Notes: generated by a model from the sequence alone, not told the origin. Shown: positions 1-12,116, counted from the stretch's first letter. The stretch is 64,000 nt of DNA from Cervus elaphus (GCF_910594005.1 NC_057828.1:9994235-10058234), one strand, 5' to 3'. Translations and numbers: made by a program.

Positions 1-1596
1 ATTTGCATTTTTTATTTTCCATTTTCTTCATGTAGATCATGTTAAATAATTGTCATAATGGCCTTAGTACTTAACACAAACTCCCAAACATTAATAGAAT
101 TAAAGAAACTATTACAAATATAAGTATTTTCAACTTTAAAAATTGCATTTTGAATGTCAAAGCAGTGGTACAATTCAGCTTACTGTGGAAAAATATCACA
201 AGTGTAAAACTTTGGTGTCAAAATTACCAACCAAAAATATGAGTCTATTTTTGAGCTCGTTGAAGTTCTATATTATCATAATTCCAGAAATTTTGACAGA
301 ATGACTGGTATTTTCTCTACAATTTGAAGCCATGTAATAAATGCAAATGTTTATTAAATTATTCTGATCACTCTACATTACTTATTTAAGGTTTAAGAAG
401 CTCTAGCTCTGTCATATTCTTAAATATTCTATGTTTTTTTTTATATATTGCTTCCTTTGGAATTTACAAAATAAGTACTAAAGAAGCTTCTCTTTGGGCT
501 ATAAGAATGTTTTAGCTGCTTTCTGACATTTTTCACATGATGGTATATAGACAATGGTAACATTTGTTTATCATGAAGTTGCTCACCAGTTCCAGCTACC
601 ATGGCTGCCTGCAGGTGATGCAAATTGAAATTCTAGTTTAATGCAGAATACAGCTCTGGCAAAGGCAAGGTTTGGGGAGCTTATCTTAGAGTTTTTATGG
701 TTTATTTATTAGACTATATTTTGTAATGCTTTAAAAAGTTACTAATGAGTTTAAGCATATATTTCTAAAATTTTTCATTTGTACCAGTATTTGACTTGGC
801 CTGATTGACAAGTTTTCATTTTATTTTTAATGCACTGGCAGACATTATTTCAGGAAGTATTTTAGGAACATGTCACAAGCCAAATTGCTTCACTTTGCCT
901 CTTCTAAACGCATTCTCGAGTATGAATCCAGACTTGATTCACAGTGGTAGAAACACTAGTTAGTGGTCACACCATGTCCCTACAAGGAGTTTGCCTTTGG
1001 CTAAAAATTGTATAGCTTCATGTTTGAAAGTGGAGTTAATTTTTTGAATGTAGATTTTTGGCTCTATTGTAGTTTTCCGTGTTGATTCATATGTTCTGCA
1101 CTTTTAATTCAGATGTCAAGCTTTATTATCTCCTCTTTTCTCTAATTTACCATTATAGATTCAGAGAGTCAAAGGTTTGGCTCATTTCTGAATTTTTGTA
1201 GCCAGTTGGAATTTGACTTGTAACTTTCTTCCTGTAATTGCCTTCTTTCTCATAGTTACTATTCTAGGTCCTAAAATCCTCCAGTTAATTTCCTATGTAA
1301 ACTAAGCTTCTTCCCTCTAATTTGCTGAGTTTTCCACTGTAAGTATCTCCTCAAAATCCTTTTATGAAGAAAAAGCTCTAACTGCACTTTAGATATTAAA
1401 ATATATTTATCCTTGTAATCCCATTTTTCTTTTCATCCATAATTTCTGTTCTTTCCAATTTTTTTGTTTGTTTGTTTTGTTCTCTCTCTCAACCCTCAAA
1501 TATGTTCGGGTTTCCTCAAACTCAGGAAACATTCCCCTTTTATTCTACTGTTCTTATTTCACTCTTGCTGTTAAACTCTCAGAAGAGTTCAAATAT
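1..1596. other. AT-rich presumed KCNT2 intron, nothing recognised
   Basis: No exon-like segment, repeat family or RNA gene is recognisable here. It is AT-rich, with short T runs and a (TTTG)-like stretch near 1463-1480. It lies upstream of the first visible KCNT2 exon in this window, so I infer it is intron. The short ORFs in it have no coding character. Confidence 0.5.
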
Positions 1597-1713
1597 GCTG
1601 CTGTTGCTAAGTCGCTCAGCCGTGTCCAACTCTTAGTGACCCCACAGACTGCAGTCCACCAGTCTCCCTCCTTCCATGGAATTTTCCAGGTGAGAGTACT
1701 GGAGTGGGGTGCC
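1597..1713 (-). mobile_element. Bov-tA SINE fragment
   Basis: Reads as the reverse complement of the 3' half of a Bov-tA SINE: the 'gctcag-cgtgtccaactctt-gtgacc' block, the 'ccatggaatttt-ccagg' block and 'tactggagtgggg' are in the usual order. The 5' tRNA-like part is missing, so it is 5'-truncated. No clear TSD was found. Confidence 0.85.
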
Positions 1714-2057
1714 AATGATGTGCATCTATTCCTTATCCATGTCTCTCAGTTTTTCCTCACTCTTTGATTGATTCTGTTCTTACTAAAAATCTCTTTTAGC
1801 CAAAATCACTGGCATGTTAAATTAGTTGTAATTTGTTTAAACATTATAGGAACTTTAACTGGCTTCGTTGTCTCTTACATCTTAAAATTCTCTTGTCAGT
1901 TTTCATTTTATGAATAACTCTTGTTTATCCTGGTTTATTTCTTTTCCTCCTCTTTATTCTGTTCAGTTTCTGCCTATAACAACTCATTTTATTTAAAAAG
2001 TTATTTTAAGTCTCTATTGAATTTGTTACAATATTGCTTCCATTTTATGTTTTGTGG

Positions 2058-2186
2058 GGTTTTTTTGTTGTTTTTTTTTTTGGTCCCAAGGCATGTGAGA
2101 TCTTAGCTCCCAGACCAGGAATTGAACCCACATCCCCCGCATTGGAAGATGAAGTCTCAACCTCTGGACCACCTAGGAAGTCCCAA
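2058..2186 (-). mobile_element. CHR-type SINE (tRNA-Glu derived)
   Basis: On the minus strand it starts with 'gggacttcctaggtggtcca', continues through a B-box-like 'gggttcaattcctggtc' and ends in a poly(A) tract, seen as T-rich sequence at 2059-2082. This is the layout of cetartiodactyl CHR SINEs derived from tRNA-Glu. It is clearly diverged, so it is old. Confidence 0.85.
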
Positions 2187-3077
2187 TACCAACTCATTTT
2201 AGATGCTGATCCTGTGATCTTCCATCTGAAAATTTGTCTCTAATCTCCTGTCCTGGGGTTGGCTCTATAACTCAGAACCTCAAGGAGAGGCAGGGATTTA
2301 CCTCCAATTCTAGGGTGTGCCTTCCTCTTTCAATTCCAGGAAGCACACCATGATTTAAGTGTGGGCTAAGCTTCACTGCAGATTGTCCCCCCAAGAGTGT
2401 TAATCTTGGTCTCTGCCCAATGCTGAACATTCTCTTATTTAATCTACACAGCAAGCTAATATGGCAGATGATGTTACTCCCATTTGTAAATGAGCAGAAG
2501 CTGAGACACTTAACTTCATAAAATAAAAAGCCTCTTTTTTATTATTATTTTAATCATTAGATTTCACTGAAGTAGCCTCTGCCAGTTTCTGACCACTTCT
2601 CTCTTTTCTACCACTTGCTTTGAGATCTCAAAGTACTTTGTTTGAGAATCAACATGGGAACTGACACGAACCAAAACCAGACATTTTTCAAAACTATGTG
2701 TATAGCCTTTCCTCTTTTTCTGCACATGACCTTGGAGAACTAATTAAATCTTTAGGTTTCAGTGATTACTTTGAGGTTGATGGAGGGCACATTTGTTTTT
2801 CATGTGCTCAGTGTTCTAATTCCTAAACATGAAGAACAAACTCATTATCTGCCATATCTTCTCCGTCTTATCTCCCAGAATTAGACATTTCCTGAGCCTA
2901 GGTGCTTGGAATGAGACAGCAAACATCAAAGAAAGATTTCTCAAAAAGCAAATGTGAGCTTTTCATGCCTATTCTTGGATTTAATGACTTATTGGTGGAT
3001 ATGCTGTATCTGAATTCTCTTCCTTCAAGATCTTGCATAATACATACAGATAAATGATTGTTTTCTTTGCATGATGC
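2187..3077. other. Intronic sequence with one MIR remnant
   Basis: About 2430-2515 resembles the + strand core of a MIR SINE ('ctcccatttgtaaatgag-agaagctgagacactta'). The rest shows no recognisable repeat or exon. Confidence 0.4.
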
Positions 3078-3093
3078 ATATATAGTGGATTTT

Positions 3094-3813
3094 AAAAATT
3101 AATTTATTTTTTATTGAAGGATAATTGCTTTACAGAATTTTGCTGTTCTCTGTCAAACCTCAACATGAATCAGCCATAGGTCTACATATATCCCCTCCCT
3201 TTTGAACCTCCCTCCCATCTCCCTCCCCATTCCACCCCTCTAGGTTGGTACAGAGCCCCTGTTTGAGTTTCCTGAGCCAAACAGCAAATTCCTGTTGGCT
3301 ATCTATTTTACATATGGTAATGTAAGTCTCCATGTTACTCTTTCCATACATCTCACCCTCTCCTCCCCTCTCACCATGTCCATAAGCCTATTCTCTATGT
3401 CTGTTTCTCCATTGTTGACCTGTTGACCTGTAAATAAATTCTTCAATACCATTTTCCTAGATTCTGTATATATATGTTAGAATACGGTGTTAGAATACGG
3501 TAAATTGGTAAAGCCACTGTGGAAGATGGCATGGAGATTTCTCAAAAAACTAGGAATAAAACCACCGTATGACCCAGCAGTCCCACTCCTAGGCCAATAC
3601 CCTGAGGAGACAAAAATTGAAAAAGACACATGTATCCCATTGTTCATTGCAACACTATTTACAAGAGCTAGAACATGGAAGTAACTTAGATGTCCATCAA
3701 CAGATGAATGGATAAAGAAGTTGTGGTATATATACACAGTGGAATATTACTAAGCCATAAAAATGAGTGCATTTGAGTCAGTTCTAATTAGGTGGATGAA
3801 CCTAGAACCTATT
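3094..3813 (-). mobile_element. Twin-primed (5'-inverted) L1 insertion
   Basis: 3094-3487 is the minus-strand 3' UTR of a ruminant L1, with its A-rich tail at the left. 3501-3813 is L1 ORF2-end/3' UTR sequence in + orientation ('kplwkmawrflkklgikppydpavp' type protein). The whole is bounded by a perfect 16-bp TSD (atatatagtggatttt) at 3078-3093 and 3814-3829, so this is one insertion with an internal inversion. A 13-bp tandem copy (tgttagaatacgg, 3475-3487 and 3488-3500) sits at the inversion junction. It is antisense to KCNT2. Confidence 0.88.
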
Positions 3814-3829
3814 ATATATAGTGGATTTT

Positions 3830-4169
3830 TTATGTCATTTTGAAGTCATTTTCTTGTTGCTGTATTTTAGACTCTTCTGTATTTTACCCATTGTTTACAT
3901 TCCTTCTGTCTCTGTTCCTAGAAGAATCAGTTACCCAATTATTTTTCCTGACCAAATAAGCAGTGGACTTGGAACCACATAATCTATGTTTAAAGTTGGC
4001 TCCTACTAGCTGTGTGAACTTGTGCTGTTCTCCACATGTAGCAGAGTGGAAATTAAGTCGGGAAGTTATTGCTACTTCATTAATTAGAAAAGATCAGAAA
4101 TGTGTTATGTTAAGTGAATTGTTCATAGTTAATGGCAAGTAATTCTATATGTCATGGTACATGGGCTTA
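3830..4169. other. Intronic sequence, nothing recognised
   Basis: No repeat family, exon or RNA gene is recognised between the L1 above and the BovB/L1 chimera below. Confidence 0.4.
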
Positions 4170-4419
4170 CATAGATCTTTGTGACCCCATGAACCGCAGC
4201 ACGCCAGGCCTCCCTGTCCATCACCAACTCTCGGGGTTTACTCAAACTCATGACCATTGAGTCGGTGATGCCATCCAGCCATCTCATCCTCTGTTGTCCC
4301 CTTCTCCTGCCCTCAATCCCTCCCAGCATCAGGGTCTTTTCCGAGTCAACTCTTCGCATGAGGTGGCCAAAGTATTGGAGTTTCAGCTTCAGCATCATTC
4401 CTTCCAATGAACCACCATA
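4170..4419 (-). mobile_element. BovB 3' fragment, 5'-truncated
   Basis: Reverse-complement BovB 3' end ('gtgaccccatgaaccgcagc' through 'cttcagcatcattccttcc'). The terminal (ACTGA)n tail and about 30 bp before it are missing at the left. It abuts a + strand L1 fragment at 4420 with no intervening sequence. Confidence 0.88.
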
Positions 4420-5072
4420 AGACCCAGCAATTCCACTCCTAGGCATATATTCTGAGGAAACCAAAATTGAAAAAGACACATGTATCCCATTGTTCATTAC
4501 AGCACTATTTACAATAGCTAGAACATGGAAGCAACCTAGATGTCCACTGACAGATGAATGGATAAAGTTGTGGTACATATACACAATGGAATATTACTCA
4601 GTCATAAAAGGGAATGCATTTCAGTCAGTTCTGATGAGGTAGATGAACCTAGAACCTATCATACAGAGTGAAGTGAGTCAGAAAGAGAAAGATAAGTTTC
4701 ATATTGTAATGCATATATACAGAATCTAGAAAAATGATACTGAAGAATTTATTTACAGGGCAACAATGGAGAAACAGACATAGAGAATATAATTATGGAC
4801 ATGGGGAGAGGGGAAGAGAGGATAAAATGTATGAAAGAGTAACATGGAAACGTACATTACCATATGTAAAATAGATAGCCAATGGGAATTTGCTGTATGG
4901 CTCAGGAAACTCAAACAGGGGCTCTGTATCAACCTAGAGGGATGGGATGGTATGGGAGATGGGAAGGAGGTTCAAAAAGGAGGGGATATATGTATACCTA
5001 TGACTGACTCATGTTGAGTGACAGAAAACAACAAAATTCGGTAAAACAATTATCTTTCAATAAAAAAAAAAG
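4420..5072 (+). mobile_element. L1 3' end, 5'-truncated
   Basis: Begins in the last part of ORF2 (ddpaiplLG-type region: accaccataagacccagcaa), runs through the 3' UTR and ends in a poly(A) run at 5061-5071. It is nearly the same subfamily as the L1 at 3094-3813. No TSD was found around the combined BovB+L1 block. Confidence 0.88.
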
Positions 5073-5346
5073 TCTCACTGGCACACCTAGTAGCAAGAAA
5101 CTATTTAAATGCATCCAGTCTGTTTGATTTAGCTACATAGTCCTGACTTTCTGTTCACTTGTGCCTTAAACTGCATGGACATCATTCTTTCACTTTGCCC
5201 TGCCACAGGTAATAAATTAAGCCTTTACTCACAGCTTCTTGGTGCATGATTGTGGGAGTTTACAAAATCAGAACTCAATGTAAAATTATAATGTTGATTG
5301 AGTTATTCCAATTTTCATAGAGGAGTGATAATTTCTAAGCTTTAAT

Positions 5347-7276
5347 CAGTTCAGTTCAGTCGCTCAGTCGTGTCCAACTCTTTGAGACCCCATGAACCAC
5401 AGCACACCAGGCCTCCCTGTCCATCACCAACTCCCGGAGTTTACTCAAACTCATGCCCATCGAGTCAGTGATGCCATCCAGCCATCTCATCCTCTGTCAT
5501 CCCCTTCTCCTCCTGCCCCCAATCCCTCCCAGCATCACGGTTTTTTCCAATGAGTCAACTCTTCGCATGAGGTGGCCAAAGTACTGGAGTTTCAGCCTCA
5601 GCATCAGTCCTTCCAATGAACAACCAGGACTGATCTCCTTTAGGATGCACTGGTTGGATCTCCTTGCAGTCCAAGGAACTCTCAAGAGTCTTCTCCAACA
5701 CCACAGTTCAGAAGCATCAATTCTTCGGCACTCAGCTTTCTTCACAGTCCAACTCTGACATCCATACATGACCACTGGAAAAACCATAGCCTTGACTAGA
5801 CGGACCTTTGTTGGCAAAGTAATGTCTCTGCTTTTTAATATGCTATCTAGGTTGGTTGTAACTTTCCTTCCAAGGAGTAAGCGTCTTTTAATTTCATGGC
5901 TGCAATCACCATCTGCAGTGATTTTGGAGCTGAAAAAAAAATAAAGTCTGACACTGTTTTCACTGTTTCCCCATCTATTTCCCATGAAGTAATGGGACCA
6001 GATGCCATGATTTTAGATTCCTGAATGTTGAGCTTTAAGCCAATTTTCCACTCTCCTCTTTCACTTTCATCAAGGGGCTTTTTAGTTCCTCTTCATTTTC
6101 TGCCATAAAGGTGGTGTCATCTGCATATCTGAGATTATTGATATTTCTCCTGGAAATCTTAATTCCAGCTTGTGCTTCTTCCAGCCCAGCGTTTCTCATG
6201 ATGTACTTTGCATTAGAAGTTAAATAAGCAAGGTGACAATATATAGCCTTGATGTACTCCTTTTCCTATTTGGAACCAGTCTGTTGTTTCATGTCCATGC
6301 TTCCTGACCTGCATACAGGTTTCTCAAGAGGCAGGTCAGGTGGTCTGGTATTCCCATCTCCTTCAGAATTTTCCACAATTTATTGTGATCCACACAGTCG
6401 AAGGCTTTGGCATTGTCAATAAAGCAGAAATAGATGTTTTTCTGGAACTCTCTTGCTTTTTCGATGATCCAGCAGATGTTGACAATTTGATCTCTGATTC
6501 CTCTGCCTTTTTTAAATCCAGCTTGAACATCTGGAAGTTCACGGTTCACATATTGCTGAAGCCTGGCTTGGAGAATTTTGAGCATTACCTTACTAGCGTG
6601 TGAGATGAGTGCAATTGTGTGGTAGTTTGAACATTCTTTGGGATTGCTTTTCTGAGATTGGAATGAAAACGGACCTTTTCCAGTCCTGTGGCCACTGCTG
6701 AGTTTTCCAAATTTGCTGGCATATTGGGTGCAGCACTTTCAAAGCATGATCTTTCAGGATTTGAAATAGCTCAACTGGAATCCCATCACATCTACTAGCT
6801 TTGTTCGTGGTGATGCTTTCTAAGGCCCACCTGACTTCACATTCCAGGATGTCTGGCTCTAGGTGAGTGATCACACCATTGTGATTGTCTGGGTCATGAA
6901 GATTTTTTTTTGTACAGTTCTTCTGTGTATTCTTGCCACTTCTTGGTATCTTCTGCTCTTGTTAGGTCCATACCATTTTTGTCCTTTATCGAACCCATCT
7001 TTGCGTGAAATGTTCCCTTGGTATCTCTAATTTTCTTGAAGAGATCTCGTCTTTCCCATTTTGTTGTTTTCCTCTATTTCTTTGCATTGATTGCTGAGGA
7101 AGGCTTTCTTATTTCTCCTGGCTATTTTTTGGAACTCTGCACTCAAATGGGAATATCTTTCCTTTTCTCCTTTTCTTTTCACTTCTCTTCTTTTCACAGC
7201 TATTTGTAAGGCCTCCTCAGATAGCCATTTTGCCTTTTTGCATTTCTTTTCCATGGGGATGTTCTTGATCCCCGTC
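5347..7276 (-). mobile_element. BovB LINE, 5'-truncated, with dead RT
   Basis: The 3' end with (TTCAG)n lies at the left. The body carries fragments of the BovB reverse transcriptase on the minus strand: about 7027-7254, 6593-6874 and 6289-6585 (includes F-I-D-N-A-K-A-F-D-C-V-D, motif A), and a C-terminal part at 5497-5985. Stops and frameshifts separate them, so it cannot make protein. A 13-bp TSD with one mismatch (tctaagctttaat at 5334-5346, tctaagcttcaat at 7277-7289) shows it is a single insertion. It is antisense to KCNT2. Confidence 0.93.
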
Positions 7277-7289
7277 TCTAAGCTTCAAT

Positions 7290-8203
7290 ATACTTGGATC
7301 AATAATATCATTTTATGTAGATTCTTTGCATAAGAATATGAATATTCTTTGAGGCTTAATTTAGCTGCAGTGCCCTATGGATACTTCTCCTTATGACTCT
7401 GGCTATCAGGATCTTTATTGTTGCAGAGGTACAGGCAGCAGCAGCGGAAGCATTTTGTAGGGTCTCAGGGAGCTGTTTTCAGGAGTGTGGATTTCAGCAT
7501 GAACTGCTCTTCCTCCACACAAGTAGCCACATAATCTACCTCTGTGGTACCCAGGGTGGCAGCATTTTCCCCTAACACTCTTTGCAGTGGAGTTTGATGC
7601 CTGCTTTATACACACAACCAATGGTCATAGGATAAGTATCTTTCACTGAAAGTTCCAGTCATGCCCTTTATTGGAATCCAGACACGCAATTCAGTATGAA
7701 TCACACGGAGACGTCTGAGACCAGTGACAGAGCCCTGGCTCCATCCTCTGGTCCTTAAATGCCAAAGATTGAAGTTTCTGACTTCAATTGGTGAAGTAGT
7801 TCTTTCAGAGTGTAACTTCCTAAACATGTGATAAAAAGTAAAATGAGTAACATATATGCTGCCTAGTGTCTGCATATTTATGAGTCACTTTATGAGGCTC
7901 CTAGGAAAATAACACAACCAACCAAAATAAAGTCAAAATTATTTCTCAGTTTGCTTTTATATACCAAGGAGAGTTATTTAGATTGATGAATTTAAAAGCA
8001 TTAACTCATAATATTTTAATAATCTAAGAGTAATTTAAATATCAATTAAATAGCATTTATGCTAATGATAAAATTAATTAATACATATCTTAAGGGAAGA
8101 CATCTACCATGTAGTTAGTAATTACATGATAATAGTATTCAAGATCTTAAACAGAGAAAAAATAAAAGTAAGATTTTCTGGGCTTAAAGCACTAGGAAAC
8201 GCA
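7290..8203. other. Intronic sequence with coding-like minus ORFs, unassigned
   Basis: 7390-7880 is more GC-rich than its surroundings and carries two minus-strand ORFs of 68 and 89 codons (7415-7621 and 7606-7875) that overlap in different frames. This could be an old processed pseudogene read with a frameshift, but I do not recognise a protein in it. The rest is AT-rich with nothing recognised. Confidence 0.3.
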
Positions 8204-8995
8204 TCAGTTCAGTTCAGTCGCTCAGTCGTATCCGACTCTGCAACCCCATGGACTGCAGCACGCCAGGCCTCCCTGTCCATCATCAGCTCCCGGAGTTTAC
8301 CCAAACTCATGTCCATTGAGTCGGTGATAACACCCAACCTTCTCATCCTCTGTCATCCCCTTCTCCTCCCACCTTCAATCTTTTCCAGCATCAGGGTTTT
8401 TTCCAAGGAGTCAGTTCTTCGCATCAGGTGGCCAAATTATTTGAGTTTCGGCTTCAATATCAGTCCTTCCAATGAACATTCAGGACTGATTTCCTTTAGG
8501 ATGGACTGGTTAGATCTCCTTGTAGCCCAAGGGACTCTCAAGAGTTTTCTCCAACACCACAGTTCAAAAGCATCACTTCTTTGGCACTCAGGTTTCTTTA
8601 TAGTCCAACTCTCGTATCCATATATGACTATTGGAAAAACCATAGCCTTGACTAGATGGGCCTTTGTTGGCAAAGTAATGTCTCTGCTTTTTAATATGCT
8701 GTCTAGGTTGGTCATAACTTTCCTTCCAAGGAGCAAGTGTCTTTAATTTCACAGCTGCAGTCACCATCTGCAGTGATTTTGGAGCCCAAATAAATAAAAT
8801 ATGTCACTGTTTCCATTGTTTCCCCATCTATTTGCCATAAAGTGACGGGACCGGATGCCATGATCTTAGTTTTCTGAATGTTGAGCTTTAAGCCAACTTT
8901 TTCACTCTCCTCTTTTGCTTTCATCAAGAGGCTCTTTAGTTCTTCACTTTCTGTCATAACGGTGGTGTTATCTGCGTATCTGAGGTTACTGATAT
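8204..8995 (-). mobile_element. BovB LINE 3' fragment
   Basis: The 3' end with (TTCAG)n is at the left. The body corresponds to the C-terminal RT/RNase-like region (minus ORF at 8437-8736, 'lldsilksrditlptk' type) and stops just before the YADD region on the 5' side. It is 5'-truncated and frameshifted. No TSD was identified. Confidence 0.92.
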
Positions 8996-10454
8996 AGACA
9001 AATTGAAATCCTGTACACTAGTTGTTTCTGAATGACAGCAGTCAAGGCTCAAGGAAGAAATCAATGACCAATGTCAGAAATAATATCAAGATAATAGATT
9101 AGCTAGATTTCAAATTTCACAGAGCAAAGAAAGCAGAGATTTAATTAAACACCTACCCTCCCCACACATACACATTGAAAACCAGATCACCAAAGATGTA
9201 TGAATATATAGCTTAGTGTGTACATTTAGAACACATAAATAGCCAAAAAGGAGTTTTAAGTAATAAACAGAAAAGTAACTGACTAGGTTTGATTTTTCTT
9301 TTAAAGATAATAACAGAAAGGTGCTACATATGACAGAGAGGGACAGGGCAGAGAGAGAGAGAGAGAAAGGAAGCGGGGCTTGGGGATGAGGGGATGGGGA
9401 GGAAGAGGAAAAAACATGTTCTGACCATAAGGGAAAACAAGTAAAATAAGTTTGTAGATTATTAAAGGTTATCTTGTAGAGAATTTGAAATTTTTTTCAC
9501 TTGGACATAAAATTAAACATTGACTTTTGAAGCTACTGGATTGAAATGGTGAGTTAATGGCAATTCTAACTACTACTAGTAAACCTCATAGAATAATAGA
9601 TGAAATTGAAAAGTACCTAAGAGAACATTTATATGAATTATCTTATTTCTAGATATGAATGAAGTCAAATGATTGGAATAATGCTCATTATTCCATCAAA
9701 TTATTAGCTTTAGAAAATCTATTATTTGAACTTACACTCTTGAGTAAATATTTGGCTTTAGAATTTATGTGAGATGTTTGTTACTATTTTCTTGTAACTT
9801 TTGTTTATTTTTGCTATGAAAACCAGGATAACAATTACTGAGACTATTTTCAAGAAGCTTAGTTGGTTTGCTTAAAGTCATGAAACATTGGCCTGCTGTG
9901 ATTGAAAATACAACCTAATATTTGATTCCAAATACAGCAGTTTTTAAGACTATAAAATTGCTTATTCTTTACTTATTTCTAGTCTGAAAATACATCTAAA
10001 TACAGCGTGACTAGTTATTTTCTTTCTTTTCTTAAACTAAAAACTGAGTCTTTATTGAAAATGGAGAGATCATCTTTCTGTGGATTTTTAGTAATAAAAA
10101 GAAATGTCCAGGAGACCCAGTCACTAGCAATGGTGCTTATGGGTTAAACTTAAATGATCTCTCAAATGTTATGATTATTTGATCTTTCTTTAATGGAAAA
10201 CATTTTACGGGAATTCTTTTATAAATGCTCAACTAGCACATCTCCAGTGATTTCACTTCCCTGTTCTCTTCTTTAGCAACAATTCAGAAGTCTATTATAT
10301 ACTGGCACAGTTTAAGTCTCTATAAAAGCTGTAACACTATTCTGGAGTCATGAATCCAGATTACTAACACTCACTCTCAAACTACTGGATGAATTGATTT
10401 ATTTTAAAATAACACTTTGTTCCACAGATGCTCAGTAACCTATGGCGTGAATGA
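8996..10454. other. AT-rich intronic sequence
   Basis: No exon or recognised repeat. A short GA run lies at about 9347-9368. Confidence 0.4.
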
Positions 10455-10626
10455 AGTGAGTGAAAGTTGCTCAGTCGTGTCCAGCTCTTGGTGACAGCAT
10501 GGACTATACAGTCCATGGGATTCTCCAGGCCAGAATACTGGAGTGGGTAGCCTTTCCCTTCTCCAGGGGATCTTCCCAACCCAGGGATCAAACACGGGTC
10601 TCCCACATTGCAGGCGGATTCTTTAC
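10455..10626 (-). mobile_element. Bov-tA SINE, 5'-truncated, fused to BovB
   Basis: Reverse-complement Bov-tA from its 3' end ('gctcagtcgtgtccagctctt') to 'gcaggcggattcttta', where the tRNA-like head is missing and BovB sequence begins at once. It has the same orientation as the BovB to its right. On the minus strand the SINE supplies the last ~80 codons of the 442-codon ORF. Confidence 0.85.
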
Positions 10627-11690
10627 TTTCTGCCATAACGATGGTGTTATCTGCATATCTGAAGTTGATATTTCTCCCGGCAATCTTGATTCCAGCTCGT
10701 GCTTCATCCAGTCCAACGTTTCTCTTGATGTACTCTGCATATAAGTTAAATAAGCAGGGTGACAATATACAGCCTTGACACATTCCTTTCCCGATTTGGA
10801 ACCAGTCTGTTGTTCCATGTCCAGTTCTAACTGTTGCTTCCTGACCTGCATACAGGTTTCTCAAGAGGCAGGTCAGGTAATCTGGTATTCCCATCTCTTT
10901 CAGAATTTTCCACAGTTTATTGTGATCCACACAGTCAAAGGCTTTGGCATTGTCAATAAAGCAGAAATAGATGTTTTTCTGGAACTCTCTTGCTTTTTTG
11001 ATGATCCAGTGGATGTTAGCCAGTTGATCTCTGGTTCCTCTGCCTTTTCTAAAACCAGTTTGAACATCTGGAAGTTCATAGTTCACATATTGCTGAAACC
11101 TGACTTGGAGAATTGTGAGCATTACCTTGCTAGTGTGTGAGATGAGTGCAATTGTGTGGTAGTTTGAGCATTCTTTGCCATTGCCTTTCTTAGGGATTGG
11201 AATGAAAACTGACCTTTTCCAGTCCTGTGGCCACTGCTGAGTTTTCCACATTTGCTGGCATATTGGGTGCAGCACTTTCAAAGCATCATCTTTCAGGATT
11301 TGAAATAGCTCAACTGGAATTCCATCATTTCCACTAGCTTTGTTCATAGTGATGCTTTTTAAGGCCCACTTGACTTCACATTCCAGGATGTCCGACTCTA
11401 GGTGAGTGATCATGCCATCGTGGTTATCTGGGTCATGAAGATCTTTTTTGTATAATTCTTCTGTGTCTTCTTGCCACCTCTTCTTAATATTTTCTGCTTC
11501 TGTTAGGTCCATACCATTTCTGTCCTTTCTTGAGCCTATCTTTGCATGAAATATTCCCTTGCTATCTCTAAATTTCTCGAAGAGTTCTCTAGTCTTTCCC
11601 ATTCTATTTTTTTCCTCTATTTCTTTGCAATGATCACTGAGGAAGGCTTTCTTGTCTCTCCTTGCTATCCTTTGGAACTCTGCGTTCAGA
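10627..11690 (-). mobile_element. BovB LINE internal fragment (RT region)
   Basis: Minus-strand BovB from the YADD region (left) to upstream of the RT (right, 'ggaactctgcgttcaga'). It lacks both the BovB 3' end and the endonuclease half. The 3' position is taken by a Bov-tA SINE in the same orientation. Confidence 0.92.
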
Positions 11691-12116
11691 CCATGACAAC
11701 ATATAAACATATTTTTATTCTCACAGATATTAGTTTAAATCTTATTTTTTTAATTAATAATTATGTGAGACTTCTGACTATTAAAGTACTAATAAGTCAA
11801 GCCAGAGTTCTCCCATTATACATAGAACCAGTGAGAAATAGTTCATGGAAGCAAAACAATAAATTTCTTTCACATAAATACTTATTCTGTTTTTCATATT
11901 CCACAAAACTTTAACCAAAGAAATTTTTTTTCTCCAAGAATTTTCTTATATTTCCTTGATTTCTTATGAAATATAGTCACTCATAGAGAAAATTACACCA
12001 AAATATGAGTTATTCCTGTCTTTTTCTTACTTGTGTTTTGATTTTATATAGCTCCTCATAATTATTTATTTTTATTTTCCCCATTTTTGTATAAGATTAT
12101 GAATCAGAATATTAAC

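Larger units (their letters stand above)
10382..11710 (-). pseudogene. BovB reverse transcriptase remnant fused to SINE
   Basis: A 442-codon uninterrupted minus-strand frame. The first ~8 codons are flanking DNA, codons to about 360 are the BovB (RTE-clade) RT fingers and palm, and the rest is translated Bov-tA SINE and flank. RT motif A reads F-I-D-N-A-K-A-F-D-C-V-D (the usual Y is N). Motif B is G-M-C-Q-G-C-I-L-S-P. Motif C reads R-Y-A-D-N with the second catalytic Asp replaced by Asn (codon at 10646-10648, about residue 355). Loss of that Asp and of the endonuclease and C-terminal domains means no active LINE protein. The BovB part spans 10627-11690. Confidence 0.9.
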
